64,000 nt of DNA from Penicillium oxalicum. Lineage: Eukaryota; Ascomycota; Eurotiomycetes; Eurotiales; Aspergillaceae. The stretch covers positions 1,054,001-1,118,000 of the forward strand of contig NC_064654.1 of the NCBI RefSeq assembly GCF_001723175.1, read 5' to 3'. Position numbers and translations under genes: made by a program. This document shows, piece after piece, positions 35,489 to 47,005 of the stretch. Each line of letters opens with the position of its first letter. The stretch's first letter is position 1. The notes below the pieces were generated by a model. The model searched no databases. It saw nothing but the letters and a program-made list of their open reading frames with translations, and was not told the DNA's origin.

Positions 35489-37155
35489 TCACATCCGTTT
35501 TCTCCCCTTACCTTTGCCCTTCCCGCGTGTTTTCAATTCCACAAAACCAAGTTCCTTCAATCCCTCAACTAGGAGTGACGAATCGCGCATGCCGGGAAAA
35601 TCCTTCGCGGCATATACTCGAAAGGGATCGGACCATACCTCTGCCAGGATAGGCATGGATTGACCGGTATCTTCGACAGAACCCCAGTTCATCAGGCGAA
35701 ATTGCAACCGATAGAGTCCGGCGGAACGGATCGACAGATCTGCAAAGATGAAAAAGGTCGCTGGTTGGTTGAGTTTGGATGCATTGCGTAGATGTTGGGG
35801 CCGTCCGTGCGGATTGAGGGCGTCATGCTTGAGATTGAGGTCCGACAGTGAACTTGGATGATTGGGGGCGGAGATGGGATCGGGATCTGCGTCCACGTAG
35901 AATGGAGACATGAATGCCTTTCCGGACAGCAGAGGTGTGGACGGAGATTCGTCTGGGTTGAGGAGTTCGTCTCGATCGTGTTCTGAAGACTGGACTCCGC
36001 CATTTTCTGCGGAGGTGAAAGAGCTCGAGGAGTCTGAGACAGGGAACAGTAGACAGCCGACTGTGAATCGAGGATCCTGCAAGATCTCGAGGTCTTCCTG
36101 CGCCGCCGAATCAAAGTCCGAGAGAAGAATCTGAATTATCGGGGGTGGGTCGATTGGCCGCCTGTCTCGATCACCTGCACCGCAAGCTCGCGCAGCTAAT
36201 GGTTGCTGTCGAACATGGAGACGAAAGCGAGTGTGCGAAGATGGACGTGGCGGCTTGGGACCTGGTGATGATAATTCGGGCTCGTGGTGGAGGAGCTTGT
36301 CAAAGCCTCGAGGGATACTGTATCCGGGCTTCTTCAAAGGCTGGGCTGGTTCTGCGTGACCATGTTGAGTCCCGTCGGTGCCCTCTATAGTCATAGTGAC
36401 ATTCATACCGACTTGAGGCTTCCCCGCACTGGAAGGACTGGGCATTGCAACTGGAGTGCCTACATGGTTACTACGACATTTGATGTTGTTAGTCAAGGGG
36501 CGTTTGCCGACTCATTGTGCATTCGCGATATGGGACTGGGCATCGCCCCCTCCCCGATCTGCGGAAAGCCAAGATGCTGGCTTTGACGGTGGAACCTGAA
36601 TTGCAAAGGGCCGAAGGAATGAGAACGACAGCGGTCTTTTACTTTCAAGCTTGACCATCAAAGACAGAGGAAAAAAGAAAGGAAGGAAGGAAGGAAACAT
36701 TACTGGTTTTCAAGATCGTCTGATGGCAAAGAATGACAATTACCTCCGCCCGCATGTTTCACAATGAGACTAGTTTCGCCGCTCGGCGTATCCCCCACCG
36801 TGTCGACCCGAGGATGGTGCTGTTGATAGTGAGGGTCTTGAATTGTTCGCAACGGTATTGACTCTGAGAAAGACGGTCTCTGTCTGGTTGTCGATATCCA
36901 GTGGTTCGATGAGAGCCCGTACCATTGGTCTTGGGCCCTCTTATGTATGGGCACAGACGCTAGCATCGGATGGTCATTGACTGGTGTCGTCGATGCTGTC
37001 ATTTCATAGCCCTCATTTTTGGGTTTGTGCTGAGAACGTGGCTGGCGTATAGCCCAAGCGGCTTGTCGGCTTTGTGGTCGAGGACTGGAAACCAAATTCG
37101 CTTCAGGACTGTCTGGCAAGGGCTGATTCGCACCGTGCGCTGTCAAATTGAACAT
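35489..37155 (-). CDS. velC: Velvet-domain regulator, probably VelC
   Basis: Two minus-strand exons, 37155-36704 and 36470-35489, give 477 residues; the split codon joins DLEN-H-NHVGTP, with a GTAATG donor and CGTAG acceptor after TGACTAAC. The N-terminal 230 residues are low-complexity, rich in P, S, H and Q. The velvet domain begins near residue 230 with RFRLHVRQQPLAARACG and DRRPIDPPPIIQ, continues through DPRFTVGCLLFPVS, and ends with RVYAAKDFPGMRDSSLL. A large acidic Ser-rich insert divides it. It ends in a basic Gly/Lys tail (KTRGKGKGKGRKR), a likely nuclear signal. Velvet proteins are fungal DNA-binding regulators of sporulation, sexual development and secondary metabolism. The extended N-terminus and C-terminal tail favour VelC over VeA, VelB or VosA, but paralogue assignment is from memory. 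Confidence 0.85.
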
Positions 37156-40100
37156 CTAGCGTCGAACCGATTCTCATGCGCTCAACGGGCAAAAGCTGGT
37201 CCAGGCTGATGATGATATGGCACCATAGATGAGTTCTGCAGAATATCTTTTCTCGGGTGTGCTCTTGATCGGCCTTGATGCTCCCTCAAGTGAGCAGGAA
37301 GCCGTCGGGTCGTACGATAGAATTGGGGGCAAAGAAAGAGGAATGGGGCTCGATGACCAGAAACCAGATTGTGGGGTACTTTGTCACCTCGTTTATAACA
37401 TATAAGTTTCGACAGTGAGTGAGCCCAAAAGCATAGGTCCAGGCCATTCGTTGGGAACGTCAAGGATGCATATTCCGGGTCATTTAGCAAATAAGCATAA
37501 ACCACATCTGATAAAGTATTCAGTCAGGTGGCGCAACTAAATCGTAAAGCCATCCACGGTGAAATCAGATCGTCCGATCGTGGCAAATAAGGCTCGCAGG
37601 ACGATGGAGATCGTGAGGGAGCGTGCAAGTGATAATCTCCGTGAGAATCACAATCAATTTGTGGTTTGCCTACGGATCAACCCGCTTCTGTTCCAGCATA
37701 CTGGTATAGGCGAGGTCGGCATCAAGTTCAAGTCCCGCCTGTGGGCAGAGAAGGGCTTTGTCACCAATGTCCGATCTCGTGGACCGACCAATCACCATCC
37801 GTAGCAACGACAAGGGGTCCCGAGAAAAGACACGATAACCTTCAAGAAGTCTGATTGATGTAAGGGATACCCTCTGGGAGCGTTGAGATCTGACTACGAT
37901 CTCTGAAACAGCCGTCGAGCAGCGGGTAGGTCTTGGTAGAGCAGTCACGACACACATCGGTCATTCGAGCCGGCACAATCTTGCTTTGACTTTGTATCAA
38001 GAGCAGCCAAGGACACTGATCGAGGCTCTACCACCTGTCGCACGAGTTTGGGTGAGTCAGCATAGAGAGAGCTGGCAGTATCCATCGGGGGACTTCGCCT
38101 GGAGAGGTGCAACCTTAGCCCACCACCGAAGACATGCGAACAAGAGGCAAGAGGAGCCCAGGAACGGGCCGAGCGGGCTTCACAACGACTCAAGACGGCA
38201 GATTTGACGGTGTGCGGGCCCACTGTCAAGTCCCGTAGCCACAAAGTCTCATTAGACGAGTGTGAATGGTTGACAGCTTGACGCTCGTTACGACAAGACC
38301 GAGGGCCGCCCACCGAGCCAAGGTCCGGTGAATGTGAAACGTGAAAATGGATTAGTAATAAAAGCACGGCGAACGACACCTTCCTTGTGCCGGTGCAACC
38401 CTACTCCCCTGGTAAGCTCGACCGGACCGGTGCGGACGATCGTGTAGGCATTGTATAGGCAAAGAAGGCTGCTATCCTGGACGGTACCACCCCGTGGACT
38501 GCGACAGAAAGTACCGACCGAACGAGGCCGCGTTAAGCGATCGACGCATTGAAAGTGAAGTCTGTCGACTCGTCTGCTCAAAGAGCCAGAGCGCTCCTAG
38601 TGCCAATGCACCGTGAATTTGCGGGCTCCACCGTGCCAGTCTCTTGGGACTCGGAATCCTGGTTTGGAGGAGGCACAGGCAGTCCTGGGCTCCAATCGCA
38701 ATGGTGCGGATAGCCTCGATGGGTTTTTGTTGACGAATAGCGTACTCGAACGTCGATAGTCCAGTATTTCAAAGATCAGTAGATGTGCTTCTTCACCTTG
38801 GATGACAGGAAGGGACAGAACGATGGGAGGTACGAAGATCGTATGATGGAGGGGTAAAAAGAAGGGAAGATTTGTCGAGGGACGGAGGAAGAGGTCCAGA
38901 GCGAGAATGGAAATAATCGGAAAAGGTGACACGGAAATCAACAGTACCTCTATTGCAACTATAGCCATTGAACCATATCCACTCAATTTTGCCACACACT
39001 CTAGGATTCATCACGGAGCAATCTCAGTAATGACTCAGAACGAAATGAACGATGATCGCCGATGTACCGTGGATCCTTATTCGCATATCCTCTTGTATTC
39101 GAAGTGTGACCGCGGACACAGGCACAGAACGACAGGATTTTCAACGGACCGTATGAGTCAACATCATAATCTTCGACGGATTGAAGTGTTTTACTGGCAC
39201 AACAGGAATTGGCGATGGCTCCCGACACTACCTATCAATCACTTCTATAGTGATTCTCTACGGAGGAATTTCGAGCTCTCCCCCCAGTCTTTCTGCCTTT
39301 GAGCTTGAGGGACCATTTTTTGGTATATAATCAATGATTCACGAGAGACATATGCACATGCATACATCGACATCTCATCTCATCTCAGCCAAGGCTCGTT
39401 TTGGAGACAAGCCCCGCGCACGATGGGATCAATCAACGCGGTACTACGTCAGCGGCGGCTTATCCAATCAGAATATAAGAGGTCGGGAATTGCCAGGGTG
39501 GACGATGATGAAAAGGACGACCAATGTCGCTGACTGGCGGCATTGAGAGTTTGGCCCAGGGGCATTTTACCAACGATGAAAGACGGCTGTGATTCCGCCC
39601 CACCTCAAAAAGCCGTGACGATGAAGAGCCATGGCACAAGGCCACTTAGGGACCACGAATGACGATGCTGAGCAACGGAGGCATCGGATCTGACTCTGGC
39701 AAGTACAGCTCAGCCGACTGTTGGCGCAGGGATCACGATGCGGCCGTCAGACTGCACAGACCGCTGCCCGAGAAGATGCCGTTTATTGGAGACGTAGAGC
39801 CTGAAAACCCCCCAGGGGGCTATCAGTGGCTTGTGCCAAGGTGTCATCAGATGTATGATTATCTCGGTACTCTGGTTTTTTTTTTTGCTTTTGTTGGGCG
39901 GTGGGGTTGGAATTCATTCGCGTCATGTCATGAGAATCCAGGAATTGGCTGAAAGGTCATGTCCAGAGAAGAGTAGACCACCGGTGTGATGGTGGCTGTC
40001 TGAGTCTGTCCCCTGACGAAAGTTAGTAAAAAGAGTCCTAAGAGCCGCATTGGTTTAGCGCTGGCAGAATTGAACTGCGCAATCATTATCCTCCAGAAGT

Positions 40101-41339
40101 GGACTCAAATGAGGCTTCATTCTCCGCAATCGTTTGCCCTTCCGCAGAACGGATCTTTCGGACGCACCGAGAGAGCCACGGGGTTGATACTCTCCATTTG
40201 TGGATCTGACCAAGACAGCGTGGACAAATGCTTTTCATCAAGTCAAGGCGGTATAGATTTTTAAGGTTCACAATCCGATCAAAGGTGGGACAAGACGACC
40301 GCATCTATAATCGCCCATTTATGATCTATCACCTCATTCAATCAAGACATACCAAATTTCGTTCACATGAACGTCCACTCAGGCCTCCGTCAGAGAGCGG
40401 TAACGCTTCCTTTTTTTCATGAACAAAAAAAAAGAGAAGGATAAGCGGATATGTCGCGCTCTGTCACTCTCCCTGAGAGGTTGGACATCAATTCATAGAC
40501 ACGTCCCAGAGCGTCCGCTTGTATAGCACGTCCTTTGGACCGCATCCTAGACCGCTTGGGGCGACAAACGCAAGTACCTGCTCGTGGCTGGGCTAGGTGG
40601 CCTAATGAACTTGGCAAGGAAGGGGCTGTGTGTTGGTCCACTGGATTGACGATCGACCAGCCACGCCGTCGGTCCATCTTAGTAGTAAACAATCTGCTGA
40701 TGACCGATACATGATCATGGCGAGCGGCTTGAAGATCGTCGCCACCACCTCGCTCGGGCAGGGGATGGTGGTGGCAATTAGGTGCTTTCCAAAATCTGCA
40801 TGCGTACCCGATCAGTGAGCTTAAATTTGATCAATGAAGAAATTTAAAAGCCTCGTAGATCGTTCGTCCAGTCCTCGAATGAGGCCGTCGGGCAAGGGAA
40901 GAATGCCACTCGATAGATGTCTCACCTGACGGGGAATCTTCAGGGATGCATGTTGTGTGTGTGTGTGTGTGTGTTGTGTGTGTGTGTGTGTGTGTGTGTT
41001 TGTGTGACGAAGGGATTTGACATGTTCAGGAGGGAGCTGAAAATCACTGATTTCATGCATCCCTCCTTGTTTTGAGGCAATAGAAGGGAGGCCCACAGCG
41101 AGAGACTGGTCAGTGGCCAGTCGCGGGCCAAGAGCGGGTTCACCAAACGCCATGTTTGCCCAAAAGGCTGTAGGTATGCTTCAGTTTCTCTTACATATGC
41201 ACCAGTCAACGCAGTGATCTATGGAACTAGCGGTCCAAGACGGGCGGATGTTGTCTCCTTTGGGGGCGTGCGTTACAGTTCATGCTTTGTCGCACCGTAT
41301 GACACCAACTCGCACTTCATACTGTGGGGTGATTAATGA
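37156..41339. other. Gene-free region upstream of velvet gene
   Basis: 4.2 kb between the velvet start and the 3' end of the next gene. All frames are short and lack recognisable domains. It contains a GT microsatellite, listed separately, and poly-T tracts near 39880. The size fits a long, developmentally controlled promoter or leader, or an undetected noncoding RNA. Confidence 0.6.
40954..41006. repeat. GT microsatellite
   Basis: About 53 bp of nearly pure GT dinucleotides with two single interruptions by extra T. It lies about 330 bp beyond the stop codon of the 41-kb gene. Confidence 0.95.
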
Positions 41340-43286
41340 CTACATCTTTTTCTGATATTCCAGATTGGGACTGGAATCCAGGTCCAAGTAATACGAACTA
41401 GCATAGTCGGAAATCCGTGACTGCCGTCCAGAACAACGTTGCTTGCGACTCGGTGCATGCGCCGGCTCGATATGCAGGATCGATCCCAAGGGTGCGCTCA
41501 ATGGCGTCTGGCCCCGATCGACGACTCCAAACGCTCGCCCCACATACAAGGCGATCATGCCGCCAAGTTGTCGATCCCAAGCAACGATGTATCCTGACTG
41601 CTGCCAAGGGCTTTGCTGGTCGGCACGCATATACAAGCTCCCCAATTGCAGTAGATGAAGGCACTTGTTGTTATCTTGAGGCACACCTTTGACCACCGCG
41701 CGAGCACGCAGAAGACCAAATAGGGCGGGAGTGGATGCCGGTGGTCGATCTGAGAAGCTTGGAAATGGCCTTTCCGAGATCTCCAGAGGCGCCTGCTCAG
41801 GATTCCACTGAAACTCAGTGGATGCGGGGATGGGTTTCAACGTATTGTGCATTGTCGAACTGGAAGGCTGGACGACAACCTGCTGGGGACAGCCGTCTTG
41901 TTCATTCAGCACGTCGACGATCTTTTCAAGGTCATTCAAAGACTTGGAACAACCGAGGCTCTGGATAACAGACCAAATTCGAGCCCAATGTTCATACCCG
42001 GCACTTTCGCCATCGATAGTGAAAAGGGGTTGGTCTCGGAAGACTGTCCAAGGTGAGTCAGGCGCGACACTAACGTGGACTTTAACCTCGCTTTGCTGCT
42101 CGACGTGCTTCCATGTGATTCCGAGTCGCGACTCCACATCCTCAAGATAAGTTTCCAGAAGCCCCTCGTATTCGCGGCCTTGGATCAGGTCAGGGATCGC
42201 CTCACTGACGATAGGGTCGCCAAGAAGAACCTGGACATCTGCAAACGTGGAGAAAAAGGGCAGGTTGTCCTCACTCCTCTGGGCAATTTGCTCCAGAAAG
42301 AGTGCGGCTTCCTCAGAGCGCCTAGCTCTTACCAACGCGACGATTAAGTCATATGCGTGATGGCACGAATTTTCACTATCTTTCGTGTATATAGACAAGT
42401 ATTGTCTCCAAGAGCTGCACAACGCATCCCGGCTGTGGAGTTTGGCAAGTAAACAAAGGTACGCTGACCAAGTGCTCCAGTCACCATCAGGTGACGCATG
42501 TAGAATCTCGTGGAAATTTATTCCCTTAGAAAGGCTGTAATCTCCTTCTGAAGTGAGTGTTGAAAGGATGAACGCTGTGTCATAGTCAGGCCTGGCGAAC
42601 AGTACTGACTCAGTTGACTCGTGTAGGGCATGAATGACAGAAGCACTGCTGGGAAATTTTAATGGAGGCCCATTCAGACTCTGGCGAATACGAAGAAATT
42701 CTTGGAAAGCTGGCATGGCCAGATCAAGAGCTGCGTACTTGAGGCCCAGCGTGGTTCTTAGTTGAGGAAGTTCAAGACGGGCTAGACGGACATGGACGTC
42801 GCTGAAAAAGGAGACAAGCTCTGAGTATGAGCTATGCTCCTCGCAACGTTGCATGACTTTAGAAGCTTCAAGGTGTTTGTGGAACAGCTTGGCACCATAA
42901 TCATCCACCAGTAATCTCTCGGAGATTTCTCGCAGGGTTGATAGATTATTGACTGAGTAAAGTCTCATCGCTTCCTCTTTGCGGTTCGTGGGATGGACGC
43001 CTTTAAGAGAATCCCACAATGCGGGGTGTGGACTCCCTGAGACCCATTGAGAATCAATCAAGCTCAGAATCTCCTTCCGACGAGCCGAATGAAGATGCGC
43101 TTCGCTGTTGTGTTGATTCGAACTCGTGAGAAGACATCGTAATAATTGCGTAGGCGACGGATCCGCCGACGAATGGCTTGGTTCGACGGAGGAAGAGCAC
43201 AACAACCGTACTGTTTGTCGTCTGAAAGTGATTCCTGGGGCAGTTCGCCCAAAAGACAAAAGCATCTGTGATGACGGGCTACCCAT
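41340..43286 (-). CDS. Unknown mitochondrial protein with helical repeats
   Basis: A single exon of 648 residues if translation starts at the ATG 43286-43284; the next in-frame ATG (43265) would directly begin the presequence MLLSFGRTAPGITFRRQ and is also plausible. The frame is open upstream of 43286 but without another ATG. The N-terminus is Arg/Ser-rich with no acidic residues, a mitochondrial targeting profile. The body (about 90-420) is helical with PPR/TPR-like spacing (YSELVSFFSDVHVRLARL, YDLIVALVRARRSEEAALF). The C-terminal 130 residues look beta-rich (SGYIVAWDRQLGGMIALYVG). I do not recognise the family. It is divergent from syf2 with only 267 bp between the starts, so the two probably share a promoter. 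Confidence 0.75.
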   Translation of the reverse strand: MGSPSSQMLLSFGRTAPGITFRRQTVRLLCSSSVEPSHSSADPSPTQLLRCLLTSSNQHNSEAHLHSARRKEILSLIDSQWVSGSPHPALWDSLKGVHPTNRKEEAMRLYSVNNLSTLREISERLLVDDYGAKLFHKHLEASKVMQRCEEHSSYSELVSFFSDVHVRLARLELPQLRTTLGLKYAALDLAMPAFQEFLRIRQSLNGPPLKFPSSASVIHALHESTESVLFARPDYDTAFILSTLTSEGDYSLSKGINFHEILHASPDGDWSTWSAYLCLLAKLHSRDALCSSWRQYLSIYTKDSENSCHHAYDLIVALVRARRSEEAALFLEQIAQRSEDNLPFFSTFADVQVLLGDPIVSEAIPDLIQGREYEGLLETYLEDVESRLGITWKHVEQQSEVKVHVSVAPDSPWTVFRDQPLFTIDGESAGYEHWARIWSVIQSLGCSKSLNDLEKIVDVLNEQDGCPQQVVVQPSSSTMHNTLKPIPASTEFQWNPEQAPLEISERPFPSFSDRPPASTPALFGLLRARAVVKGVPQDNNKCLHLLQLGSLYMRADQQSPWQQSGYIVAWDRQLGGMIALYVGRAFGVVDRGQTPLSAPLGSILHIEPAHAPSRKQRCSGRQSRISDYASSYYLDLDSSPNLEYQKKM

Positions 43287-43553
43287 CTTTGCCCGCGAGT
43301 CAACCACACTTTTGCGACAGATTGAACGCCACGATAGGAATGCGGAGAGGCCACGACCCACGGCCCGAGTGGAGATGGGAGATAAACAGCCGTCGATAAG
43401 GGGCGCTATCTGGGGTGGCAGATTTGGGCGGTGCCATCAGGCGGTGAACCTGATGTTATCTCATCGCCAGACTCTGCCCGTGTACTACCTTCTCACCCGG
43501 CCGATAGCCTTGCACCGATTTGCAGACGTCATTACATTTGAACACGACTCACG

Positions 43554-44563
43554 ATGCCCTCAGCATCACCAGAACCAGCGTCCGCAAAGGACGAATTCAA
43601 TGCCGAGAAGCCTGAGAATGCAGACACATCCGCCGAGGAAATCCTTCCCGGAAAGACCGAAAATGACGCTGCAGCCAAAGCGAGGGAGAGAATGGAAAGG
43701 TTCAAAGCTCTCAAGGCCCGTGCTGTAAGTCAGGAGAGCCCCGGAAATTATCCAATATAAGAAAGGATCTTAGATTCGGCTCACCCAAGCGAGAATTCCG
43801 ACACTAACAAACTTCACGCAGAAATCCGGCACAGAGCGCAACCTGAAAGAGACGGCCGCCGAGACACAGCGATTAGCTACCGATCCAGCTCTGCTAAATA
43901 ACCTCTCCCGCAAACATGCATTTGCCTCACACAACCTTCTCAAGGCAGATACAGAAGCTGCTGGAGAAGATTTCGAACGGAAGCGAGCATGGGATTGGAC
44001 TGTTGAGGAATCGGAAAAATGGGATCGGCGAATGGAAAAGAAACAGCGGCATCGCGATGATGTTGCGTTCCAGGACTACACGCAAGATGCTCGCAAGGTT
44101 TACAAGCGCCAGCTGCGTGAACTTCCGCCAGATCTTGAGGCATATGAGAAGGAGAAACTTGCCGCTATCGAGAAAGCAGCGGCCAATGGCGATTTAGAGA
44201 TCGTTGAGACTGAGGACGGTGAAATGATCGCGATCGACAAAAATGGCAGCTTCTATTCAACTGCGGATAGTGTGGGCTTCACCGATAACAAGCCAAGTCG
44301 CGCAAATGTGGACCGATTGGTGAATGATATCCGCAAGGCGGAAGAGGTCCGCTTGAAGAAGCGCAAGGAGCGTCGCGGAGACGAAGAAGCCGATGTGACA
44401 TACATCAATGAGAAGAATAAGCAGTTCAACCAAAAGCTGGCTCGATTCTACAACAAGGTACGTTATGCGTCCACATCTGAATCATCGTTCATAAAGGGTA
44501 CTGACAATCTGGCAGTACACGACCGAGATCCGGGACAGTTTCGAACGGGGTACTATGATCTAA
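43554..44563 (+). CDS. syf2: Pre-mRNA-splicing factor Syf2
   Basis: Three exons, 43554-43724, 43822-44457 and 44516-44563, give 284 residues with phase-zero junctions. The short last exon encodes the conserved C-terminus YTTEIRDSFERGTMI. The body has the SYF2 family core: RKRAWDWTVEESEKWDRRM, QDYTQDARKVYKRQL, and VTYINEKNKQFNQKLARFYNK. It is highly charged and helical. Syf2 belongs to the Prp19-associated (NineTeen) complex and helps stabilise the catalytically active spliceosome in the nucleus. The 3' end lies 182 bp from the convergent coq11 stop. Confidence 0.95.
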
Positions 44564-44745
44564 GATGGAGGGATGGAAACAAGAGTATTATACATTCGCA
44601 GTTGGTTTCCCATGGTTCATGGCGCAAGACGACCAATCCATCTAATGAATCAGCCACCTCTCTCTCGTCAAGAATGACTCGAGATCCTGTTTTCCAGCGA
44701 GTTACGCTAAGGGCGCACACTTGTGTGACATGGCGCTCAACAATC

Positions 44746-45860
44746 CTAGAGCATCGTCTTTCTCCACGCACTTGTCGCCAGTTGCTCGATTTGTTTTGTG
44801 CCCACTGGTCCTTTGATGGACTGGTCCTCCAGAGCTTCCACCACTGCCTCGCTCACAACATCAGCCTTAAGTGGCTTTTCAGTCATGGATCCCAAGAAAC
44901 CTAGTCGATTGCCGACGAGGTTGTTGATCTCCGACGCGACAAATCCGCCCAGGGCAATCGGCAAGGTGAACTTTCTGCTCGAGTCATACAAGAAGCCTGG
45001 TCGAATGAAGATGCTGCGAAGATCTGGCAAGGAGGATGAAATAGCGTCCTCGGCTTCGCGCTTGGTAGTGATGTATCGAGCAGGGAGAATTGGTGCTCCG
45101 CCAGCCGCAGAAATATAACAAAAGGTTGGGACGTGCTCGTTTGAAGATTCTTGCGCCAGTGCGATAGCTATTCTAGTGTCAGCTTATCCGCTGCATGCCC
45201 AAGTGGATCAACTTGAGATTTCTTTCTCCATGTCTTTATCGAACCGTACCTGAATCTCGATTCATCAATTCATAGGTCAACTGGCCATCTCTCTCCTGGG
45301 GCTCAAGAGGCTCGCCTTCTTTTCTTTGCAATGGGTTCTGGCTCCCCAATTTGGAGGAGCTGAAAGCGCGCTGTAAGCCACCGACAATAGGCTCCCGGCC
45401 CTGGACTACTCCCTTGTAGTCCGCCTCGAGCAAGATTCCCATCGTGTGGACCACTGCAGTAGCTCCAGAGAGAAATGGCTTGTAAGTTTCCGGCTTGAGG
45501 ATATCAGCCTTTGCCCACTTCACGGAGCTGGCCCAGCTTGGCCGCTCTGTGGAGCTTGTGACTGTGTCCCAACGAGGTTCGCCGGAGCGACTGAAGGCAT
45601 ATTAGGAACTGGCAGGGCGTCGGATGGCCGAGAAGAGCTTATGGCCCATGGTGGTTTTTTTTGTTAAAGCTGGTGGCTTACCTTAGTGATGTAACATCCC
45701 ATCCTCGTGCAGCAGCAGCTTTGCAAATTCGCGATCCTGAGAGAGAGAGACGCAAGTCAGTATCATGAAATTGAAGGTCTGTCCGTTTCTGCCGCGAAAT
45801 TCGAACCCGCGTACCTAGAAACCCGCTTCCTCCCGCAACGACTAGCCTTTTTGAAGCCAT
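44746..45860 (-). CDS. coq11: Coq11-like atypical SDR, mitochondrial coenzyme Q biosynthesis
   Basis: Four minus-strand exons, 45860-45815, 45736-45682, 45590-45250 and 45167-44746, give 287 residues. The protein begins MASKRLVVAGGSGFLG, a Rossmann NAD(P)-binding glycine motif, and exon 1 ends inside that motif. Downstream features include DILKPETYKPFLSGATAVVHTMG, CYISAAGG and RSIFIRPGFLYD, matching the atypical SDR family of yeast Coq11 (YLR290C) and the NDUFA9-like group. Yeast Coq11 associates with the CoQ synthome on the matrix side of the inner membrane. For exon 4 the acceptor GAATAG is required, because the one just upstream would create a stop. Divergent from yaf9. Confidence 0.82.
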
Positions 45861-46172
45861 TGTGTGTCGTGTGTGATTTGAGTGAGAAGATTGAGTAGAC
45901 GAAATGCGCTGCAAGTCAGGTTTATCTATGTTAAAGTTGGGGCCACGATCGATCGATCGATCAAGAACTGTTTCTCAAGATCCGGAGCTCCATATCTGCA
46001 GGTAGCTCAGGTATGCCGTCACTACATCACATGATCAAACGGTCCAGGTCGGTCCGATTTCCGATCTCCGTCCCGCGTCTCCTGCATTAGGCGGTCGCGT
46101 CAAAGCTGTGCGAAATCAAAGATTGGACTGTACACTGTTCAGTCTCCCAGTTCGTTCGACAACACAGCAAAC
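45861..46172. promoter_or_regulatory. Shared divergent promoter of coq11 and yaf9
   Basis: 312 bp between the two divergent starts. It contains four tandem GATC tetramers at 45947-45962, close to coq11, and no gene. Confidence 0.6.
45947..45962. repeat. GATC tandem repeat in divergent promoter
   Basis: Four perfect GATC copies preceded by a C, giving a self-complementary tract about 87 bp upstream of the coq11 ATG. Confidence 0.9.
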
Positions 46173-47005
46173 ATGCCATCTGCAACTGGTAATAAGCGTG
46201 TCAAGGTGAGTGAGATACTTGTCGCTTCCTTTGTAATTCCACTGCTTCTGGCTTGGCTGACCTCCTCCACTCCTAGGGTATCTCCGTCTTCCGCCCGTTC
46301 ATCTTCGGCAGCGAAGCGCAACCCTTTGATCCCGAGAAGCGACCCGCCAACATCCCCGCCGATCATACCCACCAATGGCGCGTCTTTGTTAAGGGAATCA
46401 ACGATGAAGACATCTCATACTGGTTGAAAAAGGTCCAGTTCAAGCTGCACGAGACCTACGCACAGGCCGTCCGCACCGTTGAAACCCCCCCCTTCGAAGT
46501 GGTAGAGACGGGTTGGGGCGAGTTTGAGATTCAGATCAAGCTCTACTTTACGCCAGAATCGGGAGAGAAGCCGCAGACCCTGTGGCACAGTCTAAAGTTG
46601 CACCCGTACGGACCTGATGCCGAGGGCATGAAAGAGCGACGGGACGTGGTCATCAGTCAAAACTACGAGGAGGTGATTTTCAACGAGCCGGTTGAGCCTT
46701 TCTATGAGATTCTGACCAGTGGCGCCTCGACTGGTACTCCTGCGCCATCACGTGGGAAGGGGAAAAACACGAAACAGCAGCAACAGCCACCACCCGGACG
46801 GACGGCCGAGATCCCGTTGAATGATACGCCGAAGAATCCCTATAGTCGGGCCACGGAGGCGAAGGAGCTGGATCGGATGGCGGCAGCAATCAAGACGGTC
46901 GACCAAATGATCAAGGAGGAAAAGGAAAAACTGATCGAACGAGAGAAGTACCTGGCCGAGCTGAGGGACAGTGAAGGCGTGCCCACTGCTACGAAGAAGC
47001 GATGA
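46173..47005 (+). CDS. yaf9: YEATS-domain protein Yaf9 (SWR1/NuA4 subunit)
   Basis: Two exons, 46173-46205 and 46277-47005, give 253 residues with a phase-zero junction [19 protein letters not shown]. The YEATS domain covers about residues 12-150: [37 protein letters not shown] and [19 protein letters not shown], with the aromatic residues of the acyl-lysine pocket in the HTHQW and GWGEF segments. A Gln/Pro-rich linker follows. The C-terminal 60 residues ([19 protein letters not shown] onward) form the coiled coil that binds Swc4. Yaf9 reads acetylated histone H3 for the SWR1 remodeller and the NuA4 acetyltransferase in the nucleus. Confidence 0.96.

Noticed and set aside
38597..38995. 132-codon hydrophobic minus frame upstream of the velvet gene
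   Set aside because: It begins with a non-ATG codon, overlaps other frames, and shows no family.
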